A stretch of 64,000 nucleotides of DNA from positions 310,001 through 374,000 of the forward strand of contig NZ_QDFV01000001.1 in NCBI RefSeq assembly GCF_003075395.1, in the 5' to 3' direction. The notes below the pieces were generated by a model. The model searched no databases, was not told where the DNA came from, and worked only from the letters and a program-made list of their open reading frames with translations. Each line of letters opens with the position of its first letter. Within the stretch, counting starts at the first letter, position 1. The translations under genes and the position numbers were made by a program. The DNA comes from Microbacterium sp. TPD7012. GTDB taxonomy: Bacteria > Actinomycetota > Actinomycetes > Actinomycetales > Microbacteriaceae. This document shows, piece after piece, positions 36,514 to 44,798 of this stretch.

Positions 36514-36935
36514 TGGTAGCTCCCACGAACGTTCGCTTCAGTGAGCCTGTCCATGAGGCCCTGACCCGATACGTGCACCTCACCGGTCAGACGAAGTCCG
36601 GGGTCATCAACAGTGCCGTCGAAGAGTGGTTGAGGATGCAGGTGCACACCGGCATCCGGTTCGTCACGATCGAGACCGGTGAGAGGCGCGCGCGACTTGT
36701 TGACGGACCCGAGGTATGGACCATCGCGGAAGCATGGCTGGCGCACGAACCGGAGAGGCGCAGGGTTCCGGAGCTGGTGGACCTTCTCGGGTTGCCGGAG
36801 CGGTCGATCGAGGCTGCTCTGAGCTACTGGGCGGACTTTCGCGCTGAGATCGACGGCGTGATCGAGCGGCATCGCGCTGCCCAAGACGAGGCGCTCGCGG
36901 CCTGGGAGAGGCGCCGCGCGATTGACGCCGCCTGA
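36513..36935 (+). CDS. Antitoxin with ribbon-helix-helix and DUF433-like domain
   Basis: A 140-residue antitoxin. The N-terminus NVRFSEPVHEALTRYVHLTG and TKSGVINSAVEEWLRMQ look like a ribbon-helix-helix DNA-binding domain. The C-terminal half (VWTIAEAWLAHEPERR, VPELVDLLGLPERSIEAALSYWADF) fits the DUF433-type winged helix found in antitoxins of PIN-like toxins. Its 3' end overlaps the toxin by 14 bases. The fusion of two DNA-binding types in one antitoxin is notable. Confidence 0.8.
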   Translation: MVAPTNVRFSEPVHEALTRYVHLTGQTKSGVINSAVEEWLRMQVHTGIRFVTIETGERRARLVDGPEVWTIAEAWLAHEPERRRVPELVDLLGLPERSIEAALSYWADFRAEIDGVIERHRAAQDEALAAWERRRAIDAA

Positions 36936-37284
36936 CGTCCGATTTCTCCTCGACGAGCATTACCCGGCGTGGCTGGCCGACGCGCTTCGCGACGGAGGCA
37001 TCGACGCAGAAGCCGTCGTCGAGCGGGAGGACCTTGTCGGCGCCCCCGACACGACCGTCCTCCAGGTCGCCACCGATGAGCATCGGCTCGTGATCACCGA
37101 GGATGTGAATACCTTTGCGCTCGCCATGCATCGCATCCCTGAGCACGGCGGAGTCGTCTTCAGCCACCACAGGCGCTTCCCTCGGAACCGGCATGGGCTC
37201 GAAGGTCTGAGGCTGGCCCTGATCGCCTTTGCGGCGACGCCGCCTTCGTCGAGCGGTGAGCCGTCCTTCGTGTGGTGGTTGTGA
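36922..37284 (+). CDS. PIN-like toxin, DUF5615 family
   Basis: A 120-residue protein with the DUF5615/Mut7-C-like PIN fold. Acidic landmarks are FLLDEHYPAWLADALRDGGI near the N-terminus, LVITEDVNTFALA in the middle and a basic PRNRHG stretch. Toxins of this type are predicted RNases. TTG 36922 overlaps the antitoxin stop, so it is translationally coupled. A Type II toxin-antitoxin pair is inferred from gene order, size and overlap. Confidence 0.8.
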   Translation: MTPPDVRFLLDEHYPAWLADALRDGGIDAEAVVEREDLVGAPDTTVLQVATDEHRLVITEDVNTFALAMHRIPEHGGVVFSHHRRFPRNRHGLEGLRLALIAFAATPPSSSGEPSFVWWL

Positions 37285-37319
37285 AAGCGAATCGTCGGGT
37301 CGGGGGCGGATGCCGCGAC

Positions 37320-38621
37320 TCACACCCGGGCGAGCGCCTCGATGTCCTCGAGGAACTGGGCGGCGGTCTCCGGCGACACCGTCGTGCGCGTGCCGGCGAT
37401 CGCGTCGAGGTAGTCCTGCGTGCTCGGGCCGACGGCATCCGCTGCCGCGTCCGCGATGCCCGGCGTCCGTGACCCGACAGCCGCCTCGAATGCCCGCTGC
37501 GAGGCGCTGCGGGCGGCGAACTCGATGTCGGCCGGCGAGAATCCGTCGGTGCGCTGGACGAGCACGTCGATGTCGACGGCATCGCGGGTGATGTCGGGGA
37601 TGTAGCGGCTCCAGATGGCGGCACGCGCGGCACGGTCGGGCAGCCCGATCGGGATCACGTAGTCGAACCGGCCGTGGCGCAGGAACGCGCTGTCGAGGGC
37701 GCGGATGAAGTTCGTCGCGCACACCAGCAGGCGGCCGGGCTGCTCGCGGAACGCCGGGATGATCTTCAGCAGCTCGTTCGTCACGCCTTGCAGCGGCGAC
37801 GGCGGCTCCCCGGAGCGCTGGGCCGCGATCTCCTCGACCTCGTCGATGAAGACCACCGCGTGCTCGAGCTCCGAGATCTTGGTGAAGGTCTCGCGCAGCG
37901 CCCCCGCCAGCCCCTTCGGGTCGGCCGCGAGGCGCGAGGGGAACACCTCGACGAACGACCATTCGAGCCGCGAGGCGATGGCCTTGGCGAACGTGGTCTT
38001 GCCGGTGCCGGGAGGGCCGAACAGCACCACCGCGCGCGGGGGCACGACGCCGAAGCTCTCGGCGAGATCCTGCTCGGCCAGCGGCAGCACGAGTCTCTGC
38101 TCGAGGATGTCCTTCTCGCGACGCATACCCGACACCGACTCCCACAGGTCGCGCGGCATCTGCCGGCCGCCCAGCTCGGCGAGCGAGGTGAGCTCCTGCC
38201 GCTGCACGGGGATGCGGCGCTCGAAGTAGCGGAGGTGATGCTTCTGCTCGAATCCCCGGGCGTCGAACGCCGCCAGACGCGTCTCGACCTCGGGCATCAG
38301 CGCAGACAGCTTGGTCAGGCCGTACGGGGCCATGCTCTTCTCGAGCGCGGCGAGCAGCGCCGATCCGATCCCGCGATCGCGCCAGGCGTCGTCGATGGCG
38401 AAGAACACCACCCAGCCCTGATCGTGGGCCGCACGTCCCACCACGGCCGCGATCACCTCGTCGCCGTGGACCGCGACGATCGCGTGATCCTTCTGGCAGG
38501 AGGCGACGACCTCGCTGAGGTCGTACACCGGCTCGGAGCCCGAGCGCTTCAGCTCCTCCCAGAGATGGAGGATGCCGCCCAGATCGTCGTTGTGGAACTC
38601 GCGCAGTCGCCAGCCGGTCAT
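37320..38621 (-). CDS. GNAT acetyltransferase-AAA+ ATPase fusion
   Basis: A 433-residue cytoplasmic protein. Residues 1-135 form a GNAT N-acetyltransferase domain with the acetyl-CoA site RDRGIGSALLAALEKSM. From about residue 175 follows an AAA+ ATPase: Walker A GPPGTGKTTFAKAIASRLEW, Walker B AVVFIDEVEEIAA, sensor 1 LLVCATNFIRALD and arginine finger region FLRHGRFDYVIPI, with a helical lid at the end. Both halves look intact. It converges on the toxin-antitoxin pair 36 bp away. The function is unknown; a remodelling ATPase with a regulated acetyltransferase is one possibility. Confidence 0.88.
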   Translation of the reverse strand: MTGWRLREFHNDDLGGILHLWEELKRSGSEPVYDLSEVVASCQKDHAIVAVHGDEVIAAVVGRAAHDQGWVVFFAIDDAWRDRGIGSALLAALEKSMAPYGLTKLSALMPEVETRLAAFDARGFEQKHHLRYFERRIPVQRQELTSLAELGGRQMPRDLWESVSGMRREKDILEQRLVLPLAEQDLAESFGVVPPRAVVLFGPPGTGKTTFAKAIASRLEWSFVEVFPSRLAADPKGLAGALRETFTKISELEHAVVFIDEVEEIAAQRSGEPPSPLQGVTNELLKIIPAFREQPGRLLVCATNFIRALDSAFLRHGRFDYVIPIGLPDRAARAAIWSRYIPDITRDAVDIDVLVQRTDGFSPADIEFAARSASQRAFEAAVGSRTPGIADAAADAVGPSTQDYLDAIAGTRTTVSPETAAQFLEDIEALARV

Positions 38622-38739
38622 CGGGACTCCCTCGTCTCGGATGCCGCCACGATACCGGCGCGGTGCGCCATCACCCAGACGGGTGCGTAATACGAGACGC
38701 TCCCAGCCCTCGCCAACCCCCGCCGCCTAGACTTGTCCC

Positions 38740-39156
38740 ATGGCTCAACGGAACACCTGGCAGCGCGAACGCGTGCGCGAAGCGCTCGCCGACGCGCGTG
38801 GTTTCGTGAGCGCGCAGAACCTGCACGCCGCGCTGCGTGACGACAACACCGGGATCGGACTCGCGACCGTGTACCGCGCGCTCGCCGGACTCGCCGCATC
38901 CGGCGACGCCGACTCGCTGCAGAGTCCGGAGGGCGAGGCGCTCTATCGCGCCTGCACCACCCAGGCCCACCACCACCACCTCATCTGCCGTTCCTGCGGT
39001 CTGACGGTCGAGATCGAGGCGAAGGACGTCGAGCAGTGGGCGCACCGCACCGCCGCTCTCCACGGGTTCACCGAAGCCGCGCACGTGGTCGACATCTTCG
39101 GACTGTGCACGCCCTGCACGAACAAGCGCGACGCCGAACGGGCAGCGAACGCGTGA
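38740..39156 (+). CDS. zur: Fur-family metal regulator, probably Zur
   Basis: A 138-residue Fur-family repressor. The winged helix is residues 1-75 (QRERVREALADARGFVSAQ, GIGLATVYRALAGLAASG). The metal part has HHHHLICRSCGLTVEIE and a second CxxC in CTPC, the structural zinc site. A -10 box TAGACT at 38728-38733 lies just upstream of the ATG, suggesting leaderless mRNA. The next gene overlaps by 4 bases. Zur is favoured over Fur because zinc uptake genes with a Zur box and a YraQ-type permease are nearby. Confidence 0.88.
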   Translation: MAQRNTWQRERVREALADARGFVSAQNLHAALRDDNTGIGLATVYRALAGLAASGDADSLQSPEGEALYRACTTQAHHHHLICRSCGLTVEIEAKDVEQWAHRTAALHGFTEAAHVVDIFGLCTPCTNKRDAERAANA

Positions 39157-40199
39157 GCCCCTCGGCAGGCACGGCGACCCGCCCGGGGCATACGCACGCG
39201 CACCGCCCGACACGCTCGCCGCGTTCCGCGTGGGTCGGCCTCGGCCTCGGCGTCGCGATCATCGCGGCGCTCTTCCTCGTCGACCGATTCCTGCCGTCCC
39301 TCTTCCCCGCGTCGCTGCCGACCCGCGCGCAGGACGGGCTCACGCTCGCCCTCAGCGTGCTCATCGAGGCTCTGCCGTTCGTGGTCCTCGGCGTTCTGCT
39401 CTCGATCGTGGTGCAGGTCTGGCTCCCGGCCGACGTCATCCACCGGTGGCTGCCGAAGCGCGCCTGGGCACGTCGTGCGGTGCTGTCGCTGCTCGGGATG
39501 CTGATCCCGGTCTGCGAGTGCGGCAACGTGCCGTTCGCGCGCGGCCTCATGATGCGCGGGCTCGCTCCGGCCGAGGCGCTGACGTTCCTCATCGCCGCGC
39601 CGATCGTCAATCCGATCGTGATCCTCACCACCCATGCGGCATTCGGGTGGGACGGCGGCATCCTCATCGCCCGCCTCGTCGGCGGGTACCTGATCGCCAA
39701 CCTCATCGGCTGGATCTATAGCCGGCATCCGTCGCCCGACTCCCTGCTGACGCAGCGCTTCGTCGACACGTGCGACCGTGTCACGCACGAGCCGGGCACG
39801 CCGGTGCGCCGCAGCCTCACGCAGTTCCTCGTCGAGCTGCGTGCCGTCATGCCCGCGCTCGTGATCGGATCCGCGCTCGCCGGAGCCGTGCAGGTGCTCA
39901 TCCCGCGTGACATGCTCCTCGCGATCGGATCGAATCCGGTGCTCTCGATCGTCGCCATGATGGTGCTCGCGATGACCGTCGCCATCTGCTCGAACGTCGA
40001 CGCGTTCTTCGCCCTGTCCTTCGCGTCGACGTTCTCGTCCGGCGCGCTGGTCGCGTTCCTGCTGGTCGGGCCGCTCGTCGACATCAAGATGCTCGCGCTC
40101 ATGCGCACCACGTTCACCGGACGCACACTGGCCGGCATCGTCGGCGTCGTGGTGGCGGCGGCCTTCGCGATCGGGATCGGGGTGAACGTCCTTGTCTGA
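39153..40199 (+). CDS. YraQ/UPF0718 family permease
   Basis: A 348-residue membrane protein of the YraQ (DUF318) family. The signature LLGMLIPVCECGNVPFARGL holds a conserved CxCG pair in the first half, and VAICSNVDAFFALSFASTF is the matching block in the second. There are about eight hydrophobic segments. GTG 39153 overlaps the Zur stop, and the upstream part of the open frame belongs to the Zur gene. It is usually paired with TIGR03943; a role in metal handling is inferred from linkage. Confidence 0.88.
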   Translation: MSPSAGTATRPGHTHAHRPTRSPRSAWVGLGLGVAIIAALFLVDRFLPSLFPASLPTRAQDGLTLALSVLIEALPFVVLGVLLSIVVQVWLPADVIHRWLPKRAWARRAVLSLLGMLIPVCECGNVPFARGLMMRGLAPAEALTFLIAAPIVNPIVILTTHAAFGWDGGILIARLVGGYLIANLIGWIYSRHPSPDSLLTQRFVDTCDRVTHEPGTPVRRSLTQFLVELRAVMPALVIGSALAGAVQVLIPRDMLLAIGSNPVLSIVAMMVLAMTVAICSNVDAFFALSFASTFSSGALVAFLLVGPLVDIKMLALMRTTFTGRTLAGIVGVVVAAAFAIGIGVNVLV

Positions 40200-41010
40200 G
40201 CAGACGACATCGCGAGCGCGGGCCCTCGGCACGCGCTGGCTCGGCGTCGGCCTTGCCGCGGTCATCGCCGTCGTCACGCTCGGTCTCGGCATCACCGGAC
40301 GGCTGACCCTCTACATCAGCCCCGAATCGGTGTGGTTCGCGTGCGCCGCGGCCGTCGTGACCCTGGCCGGAGCGATCTGGTCGTTCGCGCTTCCCCTCGG
40401 CGAGGAGGGCGACCACGATCACGGGCACGGCCACGATCACGGGCACGGAGCGGATGCCGCAGACGACGCGCATGACGCGCCGCGACCGGCGGCCTCGCCC
40501 CGGCGAACCCTCGCCGCCGTCGGCGCGGTCACCGGCGGAGTCGTCGCCACGGGCGTGGTCGCCGCCGCCCTCGTGCTGCCGCCGGCGTCGCTGTCGGTGG
40601 AACTGGCGATGTCGCGCGCGGGGGAGCAGACCGCACTCTTCGCCGGGGCCGACACCGTCGCTCTCGGCGTCGCGGACACCACGACCTTCGGCATCGGCGA
40701 CTGGGCGAGCGTCTTCGCCACCGCGACGAACACGACCGCGTACGACGGGGCCGCGGTCACCCTCACCGGCTTCGTCACGCCCGGTGCTTCGGGCGACGAC
40801 GGCGTGAACCTCACCCGTCTGGTCATCACGCACTGCGTGATCGACGCGCAGACCGCCACCCTGCCGGTCTCGGTCGATCCCGACGAGTACCCCACCGGCC
40901 AGTGGGTCGAGATCACCGGAACCGTCAGAGCGGATGCCGACGGCGACCTCCACATCGAGCCGACCGACGTCGTCGCGATCGATGAGCCGGGGGATCCGTA
41001 TGAGTACTGA
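40192..41010 (+). CDS. TIGR03943-family partner of the YraQ permease
   Basis: A 272-residue membrane protein with an N-terminal hydrophobic pair, a cytoplasmic His-rich loop (DHDHGHGHDHGHG), another membrane segment and a soluble C-terminal domain with LTRLVITHCVIDAQTA. TTG 40192 overlaps the permease stop. The histidine loop suggests metal binding. It overlaps the next gene by 11 bases. Confidence 0.85.
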   Translation: MSEQTTSRARALGTRWLGVGLAAVIAVVTLGLGITGRLTLYISPESVWFACAAAVVTLAGAIWSFALPLGEEGDHDHGHGHDHGHGADAADDAHDAPRPAASPRRTLAAVGAVTGGVVATGVVAAALVLPPASLSVELAMSRAGEQTALFAGADTVALGVADTTTFGIGDWASVFATATNTTAYDGAAVTLTGFVTPGASGDDGVNLTRLVITHCVIDAQTATLPVSVDPDEYPTGQWVEITGTVRADADGDLHIEPTDVVAIDEPGDPYEY

Positions 41011-42877
41011 GGACGAGCGGCCGGAGATCCCCGCCGTCCCGCGCACGCGCGCGGAGATGCGCGCCGCCCGTGAGGCCGCAGAGGCCGCGGAGGCGGAGCG
41101 GATCACTCGCGCGGCCGCGCCCGCGGAGCAGACCGAACGGAGCGCCGAACAGCCGGATGCCGGCGCGGACGAGGCGGCTGTTCGAGAAGCGGCTGCCCGG
41201 GAGGCGGCTGCCCGTGAGGCTGTTCGCCTGGCCGGTGAGCGCGAGATCGCCGAGCAGGAAGCCGCTGCCCGGAAGATGGCCGCCTTCGAAGCCGCGGCTC
41301 GGGAGGATGTCGAGGCGACTGCTCAGGAGGATGTCGAGGCGGCTGTCGCGGCCGACCTCGGTGAAGGGCTCGAGAGGGACGCGGTTTCCGCGGTTCCCGT
41401 CGCCCCCGAGTCGGTGCTGGCCGGGCTGACGCCGGTCGCCCCGGACGCTGCCCCACGACCCGTCCCGGGGACCGACACCGCGACATCGGTCCCTCGCGGG
41501 CCGGTGCGGAACCCGCGCCGCTTCCTCATCGCCCTCGGCGCCGTCCTCGGCGTGCTGGTGCTGGTCGGAACCGGCCTCGGCATCGTCAGCCTCCTGCAGG
41601 GACCGCGCATCTCCGAGGTGCAGGTCGATCCGGCGCAGGCGATCGAGTCCTCGGGCAGCCGAGTCATCATCACCGCGAACCAGGCGCTCGCCGACATCGA
41701 CCCCGAACAGGTCACGGTCGAGCCCGCGGTGCCGTTCACGGTCGACGCGTCCGGCCGCGGAGTCGGCATCCGCTTCACCGTGCCGCTCGACGAGTCGACG
41801 AAGTACACGGTGCGCGTCGCCGATGTCGCGGGAAGGGGCGGCGGGCCGTCGACCGACCTCCGCACGACGTTCACGACCCCGGCCTCGAACATCTTCCTGC
41901 TCCGGCGAGACGCCTCCGGCGATGACACCATCTTCCGCACCGACCTCAGCGGCGAGAACGCCGTGCCCGTGTTCTCGCACGAGGAGATCAACGACTTCCG
42001 GGCGACGTCGACCCAGCTGGTCGTCTCCGTCGCGGAAGACGACGGCTCCCGGCTGCTCGTGATGGACCGCGACGGCACGGACGAGCGCGAGCTGAAACTC
42101 CCCGGCGTGGGATTCGTCGGGGCGATCCAGGTCTCCGAGCGCGGCGGGCTCGTCGGCTACAGCTACTCGGACCGCGAGCTCAGCGACACCGAGGGCCGTG
42201 CCAGCGTGCTCGTCACCCAGTCGCTGAGCGGGGACGACGATCCGCAGATCATCGAGGTCGGCGACGCCGAGGCGAGCGTCTTCGTCTGGCAGTTCGTCCC
42301 CGACAGCGCCGCCGTGCTGTTCATCGACTTCGACGGTGCGCTGTCGCTCGTCGACCGTTCGACCGATGCGGGAGTGCAGTCGCTGGGACTCGCATCCACG
42401 ATCCAGGGGATCTCCCGCGGAACGTACACCGCGATCGTGGAGCGCGTCGACGGCTCCGTGGTGGAGATCAACCTCGCCGACGGGTCGGAGGCGCCGCTCG
42501 CGGCATCCGATCCCGACTACGGCACGGCGACGTCGATCACCCCCTTCCCCGGCGGCACTCTCCGCCATGTCGTGCAGCGCGACGCGAACGGCATCCCGGT
42601 GGGGCAGGCGGTCATCCGCGTGGACGAGGACGGAACGGCGACGCCGCTGGTCGAGGTCGGCTCGTCCGACCGGATCCTCCAGGCCTGCGCATCGCCGAGC
42701 GGACAGTACGCCGCGGTGGCCCTCGCCGCCGACATGGCGAACAACCCGTACGACGGGATGCTCCTGCCGCTGCCCGAGAACGTCGAGACGCACCTCATCG
42801 ACATGGATTCCGGCAAGGAGCTCGTCGCTCTCACGGGCTTCGACGCCTCCTGGTGCCAGACGGCTCCGCGGTTCTGA
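41000..42877 (+). CDS. Membrane-anchored protein with Ala-rich helix and beta-propeller-like ectodomain
   Basis: A 625-residue protein of unknown function. Residues about 15-130 are rich in Ala, Glu and Arg with repeats such as REAAAREAAAREAVR, probably a long helix in the cytoplasm. One membrane segment follows (FLIALGAVLGVLVLVGTGLG). Outside, an Ig-like domain (ISEVQVDPAQAIESSGSRVI, FTVPLDESTKYTVRVADVAG) leads into a repeated beta-strand region (NIFLLRRDASGDDTIFRTD; LLVMDRDGTDERELKLPG) that looks like a beta-propeller. The ATG at 41000 overlaps the upstream gene by 11 bases. It may be a sensor or scaffold at the envelope. Confidence 0.8.
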   Translation: MSTEDERPEIPAVPRTRAEMRAAREAAEAAEAERITRAAAPAEQTERSAEQPDAGADEAAVREAAAREAAAREAVRLAGEREIAEQEAAARKMAAFEAAAREDVEATAQEDVEAAVAADLGEGLERDAVSAVPVAPESVLAGLTPVAPDAAPRPVPGTDTATSVPRGPVRNPRRFLIALGAVLGVLVLVGTGLGIVSLLQGPRISEVQVDPAQAIESSGSRVIITANQALADIDPEQVTVEPAVPFTVDASGRGVGIRFTVPLDESTKYTVRVADVAGRGGGPSTDLRTTFTTPASNIFLLRRDASGDDTIFRTDLSGENAVPVFSHEEINDFRATSTQLVVSVAEDDGSRLLVMDRDGTDERELKLPGVGFVGAIQVSERGGLVGYSYSDRELSDTEGRASVLVTQSLSGDDDPQIIEVGDAEASVFVWQFVPDSAAVLFIDFDGALSLVDRSTDAGVQSLGLASTIQGISRGTYTAIVERVDGSVVEINLADGSEAPLAASDPDYGTATSITPFPGGTLRHVVQRDANGIPVGQAVIRVDEDGTATPLVEVGSSDRILQACASPSGQYAAVALAADMANNPYDGMLLPLPENVETHLIDMDSGKELVALTGFDASWCQTAPRF

Positions 42878-42897
42878 GATGGGCTCGCGGCTCTGAG

Positions 42898-43611
42898 ATG
42901 ACCGACCACGATGCGCGGCGTCGCGCCACGCGCGCGGAGCTGAGCGGCTCGGCGGTCGATGTCGCGCCTCGTCTGCTCGACGCGGAGCTGCGCACGGTGC
43001 TCACGGCACCCGGTGCCGACCCCGTCGAGGTGCGTCTGCGCATCACCGAGGTCGAGGCCTATCACGGGCAGGGCACGGGCGACTTCGCGGACCCGGGATC
43101 CCATGCCCGGATGGGGCGGACGGCGCGCAACGCCACGATGTGGGGCGAACCCGGGCATCTGTACGTGTACCTGAGCCACGGCATCCATTCCTGCGTCAAC
43201 GTCGTCGCCGGTCCCGAGGGGCAGGGCGACGGGGTGCTGCTCCGCGCCGGCGAGGTCGTCTTCGGGACGGATGCCGCAGCCCGGCGCCGTGGCGCGACAC
43301 TGCCGCTCGGACGCACGGCGCTGCGCGATCTCGCGAGAGGACCCGGTCGGCTCGGGCAGGCCGTGGGCCTTCAGCATCCGCTGCATGACGGGATCGACGC
43401 GATCACCGGCGAGGAACAGCACGGCGCGCGGGCGGAGCTGTGGCTCGCGGAGCGCCGCACCGACATCGCCACCGGCCCTCGTGTCGGCGTGGCCGGCGTC
43501 GCCGGAACGGACGCCTTCCCGTGGCGGTTCTGGCTCGACGGGGATCCGACGGTGTCGCCGTTCCGCTGGGGACGCGGGGCGCAGGCGGCCTCTTCCGGCG
43601 TGCTAGACTGA
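42898..43611 (+). CDS. DNA-3-methyladenine glycosylase (AAG/MPG type)
   Basis: A 237-residue base-excision enzyme that releases alkylated purines. Family blocks are [40 protein letters not shown] and [20 protein letters not shown], with the catalytic glutamate in TEVEAY. ATG 42898 lies 20 bp after the preceding stop. The stop codon overlaps the promoter of the ribosomal gene cluster. Confidence 0.93.
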   Translation: MTDHDARRRATRAELSGSAVDVAPRLLDAELRTVLTAPGADPVEVRLRITEVEAYHGQGTGDFADPGSHARMGRTARNATMWGEPGHLYVYLSHGIHSCVNVVAGPEGQGDGVLLRAGEVVFGTDAAARRRGATLPLGRTALRDLARGPGRLGQAVGLQHPLHDGIDAITGEEQHGARAELWLAERRTDIATGPRVGVAGVAGTDAFPWRFWLDGDPTVSPFRWGRGAQAASSGVLD

Positions 43612-43641
43612 CTCTTTGTCTGCGCACACTCCTGTGCGCAG
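43604..43641 (+). promoter_or_regulatory. Promoter and 5' hairpin of the ribosomal protein operon
   Basis: The -10 hexamer TAGACT is at 43604-43609, at the end of the glycosylase gene. A perfect 9-bp stem (43620-43628 with 43633-43641) with loop CTCC follows, near the expected 5' end of the mRNA. It may stabilise the transcript or regulate it. No Zur box is visible here. Confidence 0.6.
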
Positions 43642-43665
43642 TTCGCGTGCCGGTTGGGTTTTCTC

Positions 43666-43698
43666 GGTTCCTGAGCTTGTCGAAGGAGTCGAAGGGCC
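43666..43698 (+). repeat. Dispersed intergenic element, long form
   Basis: The stretch with CCTGAGCTTGTCGAAGGAG in the 5' untranslated region of rpmB is the longer counterpart of 31832-31855 and itself has an internal repeat (GTCGAAGG twice, 9 bp apart). It sits between the hairpin and the rpmB ribosome site. Confidence 0.6.
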
Positions 43699-43765
43699 CG
43701 CGGCGTGCAGACAAGGGATCTTGGGTGGAGCCGTCCGGCCCCACGGTAGAGAAGGAGTCACCATC

Positions 43766-44002
43766 ATGGCAGCAGTGTGCCAGGTGACCGGAGCTGTTCC
43801 CGGTTTCGGTCACAACGTCTCGCACTCGCACCGCCGGACGAAGCGCCGCTTCGACCCGAACGTGCAGAAGAAGACCTATTTCGTGCCGTCGCTCGGCCGT
43901 AAGATCACGCTCAACGTGTCCGCCAAGGGCATCAAGGTGATCGACGTCCGCGGCATCGAGAACGTGGTCAAGGACCTCCAGGCGAAGGGTGTGAAGCTCT
44001 AA
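43766..44002 (+). CDS. rpmB: 50S ribosomal protein L28, without zinc ribbon
   Basis: A 78-residue L28: [20 protein letters not shown] and [19 protein letters not shown]. The zinc form has CxxC near the N-terminus and another pair later; here only one cysteine remains, so this is a zinc-independent (C-) type. GAAGGAG is 9 bases upstream. The stop overlaps rpmG by one base. Confidence 0.96.
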   Translation: MAAVCQVTGAVPGFGHNVSHSHRRTKRRFDPNVQKKTYFVPSLGRKITLNVSAKGIKVIDVRGIENVVKDLQAKGVKL

Positions 44003-44172
44003 TGGCCAAGAAGGCTCAGGACGTCCGTCCGATCATCAAGCTGCGTTCGACGGCGGGTACGGGTTACACGTACGTGACCAAGAAGAACCGCCGCAACACC
44101 CCCGACCGCCTCGTGCTGAAGAAGTACGACCCGGTCGTCCGCAAGCACGTCGAATTCCGAGAGGAGCGTTGA
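44002..44172 (+). CDS. rpmG: 50S ribosomal protein L33, without zinc ribbon
   Basis: A 56-residue L33 beginning [20 protein letters not shown], followed by [20 protein letters not shown]. No cysteine is present, so it is a zinc-free type. The start overlaps the rpmB stop by one base and rpsN follows 3 bp later. Confidence 0.96.
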   Translation: MAKKAQDVRPIIKLRSTAGTGYTYVTKKNRRNTPDRLVLKKYDPVVRKHVEFREER

Positions 44173-44175
44173 TCA

Positions 44176-44481
44176 ATGGCTAAGAAGAGCAAGATCGCTC
44201 GCAACGAGCAGCGCAAGGTCATCGTGGAGCGTTACGCCGAGCGTCGCGCCGAGCTGAAGAAGACCCTGGTCGACCCGAACGCCACCGACGAGGCCCGCGA
44301 GGCCGCACGCGTCGGCCTGCAGAAGCTGCCGCGCAACGCGTCGCCTGCTCGCGTGCGTTCGCGCGACGTCATCGACGGCCGCCCCCGCGGTGTCCTCACG
44401 AAGTTCGGCATCTCGCGTGTCCGCTTCCGTGACATGGCACACCGTGGCGAGCTGCCCGGCGTGACCAAGTCGAGCTGGTAA
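44176..44481 (+). CDS. rpsN: 30S ribosomal protein S14, long zinc-independent type
   Basis: A 101-residue S14 of the long type: [59 protein letters not shown]. No CxxC pairs are present. The L28-L33-S14 set is a known actinobacterial arrangement, and elsewhere such cysteine-free paralogues are induced by zinc limitation; here no Zur box was found, so they may be the constitutive copies. Confidence 0.96.
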   Translation: MAKKSKIARNEQRKVIVERYAERRAELKKTLVDPNATDEAREAARVGLQKLPRNASPARVRSRDVIDGRPRGVLTKFGISRVRFRDMAHRGELPGVTKSSW

Positions 44482-44491
44482 GCACCCGCTG

Positions 44492-44527
44492 AAAAGGGGC
44501 GAGGATCTTCGGATCCTCGCCCCTTTT
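44492..44527 (+). terminator. Intrinsic terminator after rpsN
   Basis: A perfect 16-bp stem (44492-44507 with 44512-44527) capped by a TTCG tetraloop and ending in TTTT lies 10 bp after the S14 stop. A textbook rho-independent terminator. Confidence 0.95.
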
Positions 44528-44553
44528 CGCGTTTCCTGGGTCAGGCACCTGCG

Positions 44554-44589
44554 GCATCCGCATCCGCATCGGCATCCGCATCCGCATCC
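44554..44589. repeat. Six tandem GCATCC-type hexamers
   Basis: Six hexamers in a row (five GCATCC and one GCATCG) fill 44554-44589, downstream of the terminator. They resemble simple-sequence slippage products. The remaining 44590-44798 shows no gene or clear site. Confidence 0.8.
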
Positions 44590-44798
44590 CGCGCGCAGCG
44601 GCGCGGTGTCGGGCTGACTTCGCAACCTCGGGCTGAAGATCGAGGCGGCAGGTTCCGCCTGACGCGGTGTCTTCCTCCCGACGGTGAGCCTCCGACTTCT
44701 CGTCCACAGTGGGCGCTGTCACTCAGCTCTGCACATGCTCCGCGGAGCGACGGGCGAAGCTCCGCAGGAAATGCGCACGCCGGGCAATATCGGCACCC

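Noticed and set aside
40925-42793. A 622-codon reverse-strand frame
   Set aside because: Antisense of the membrane-anchored protein gene, whose frame has a signal anchor and domains.
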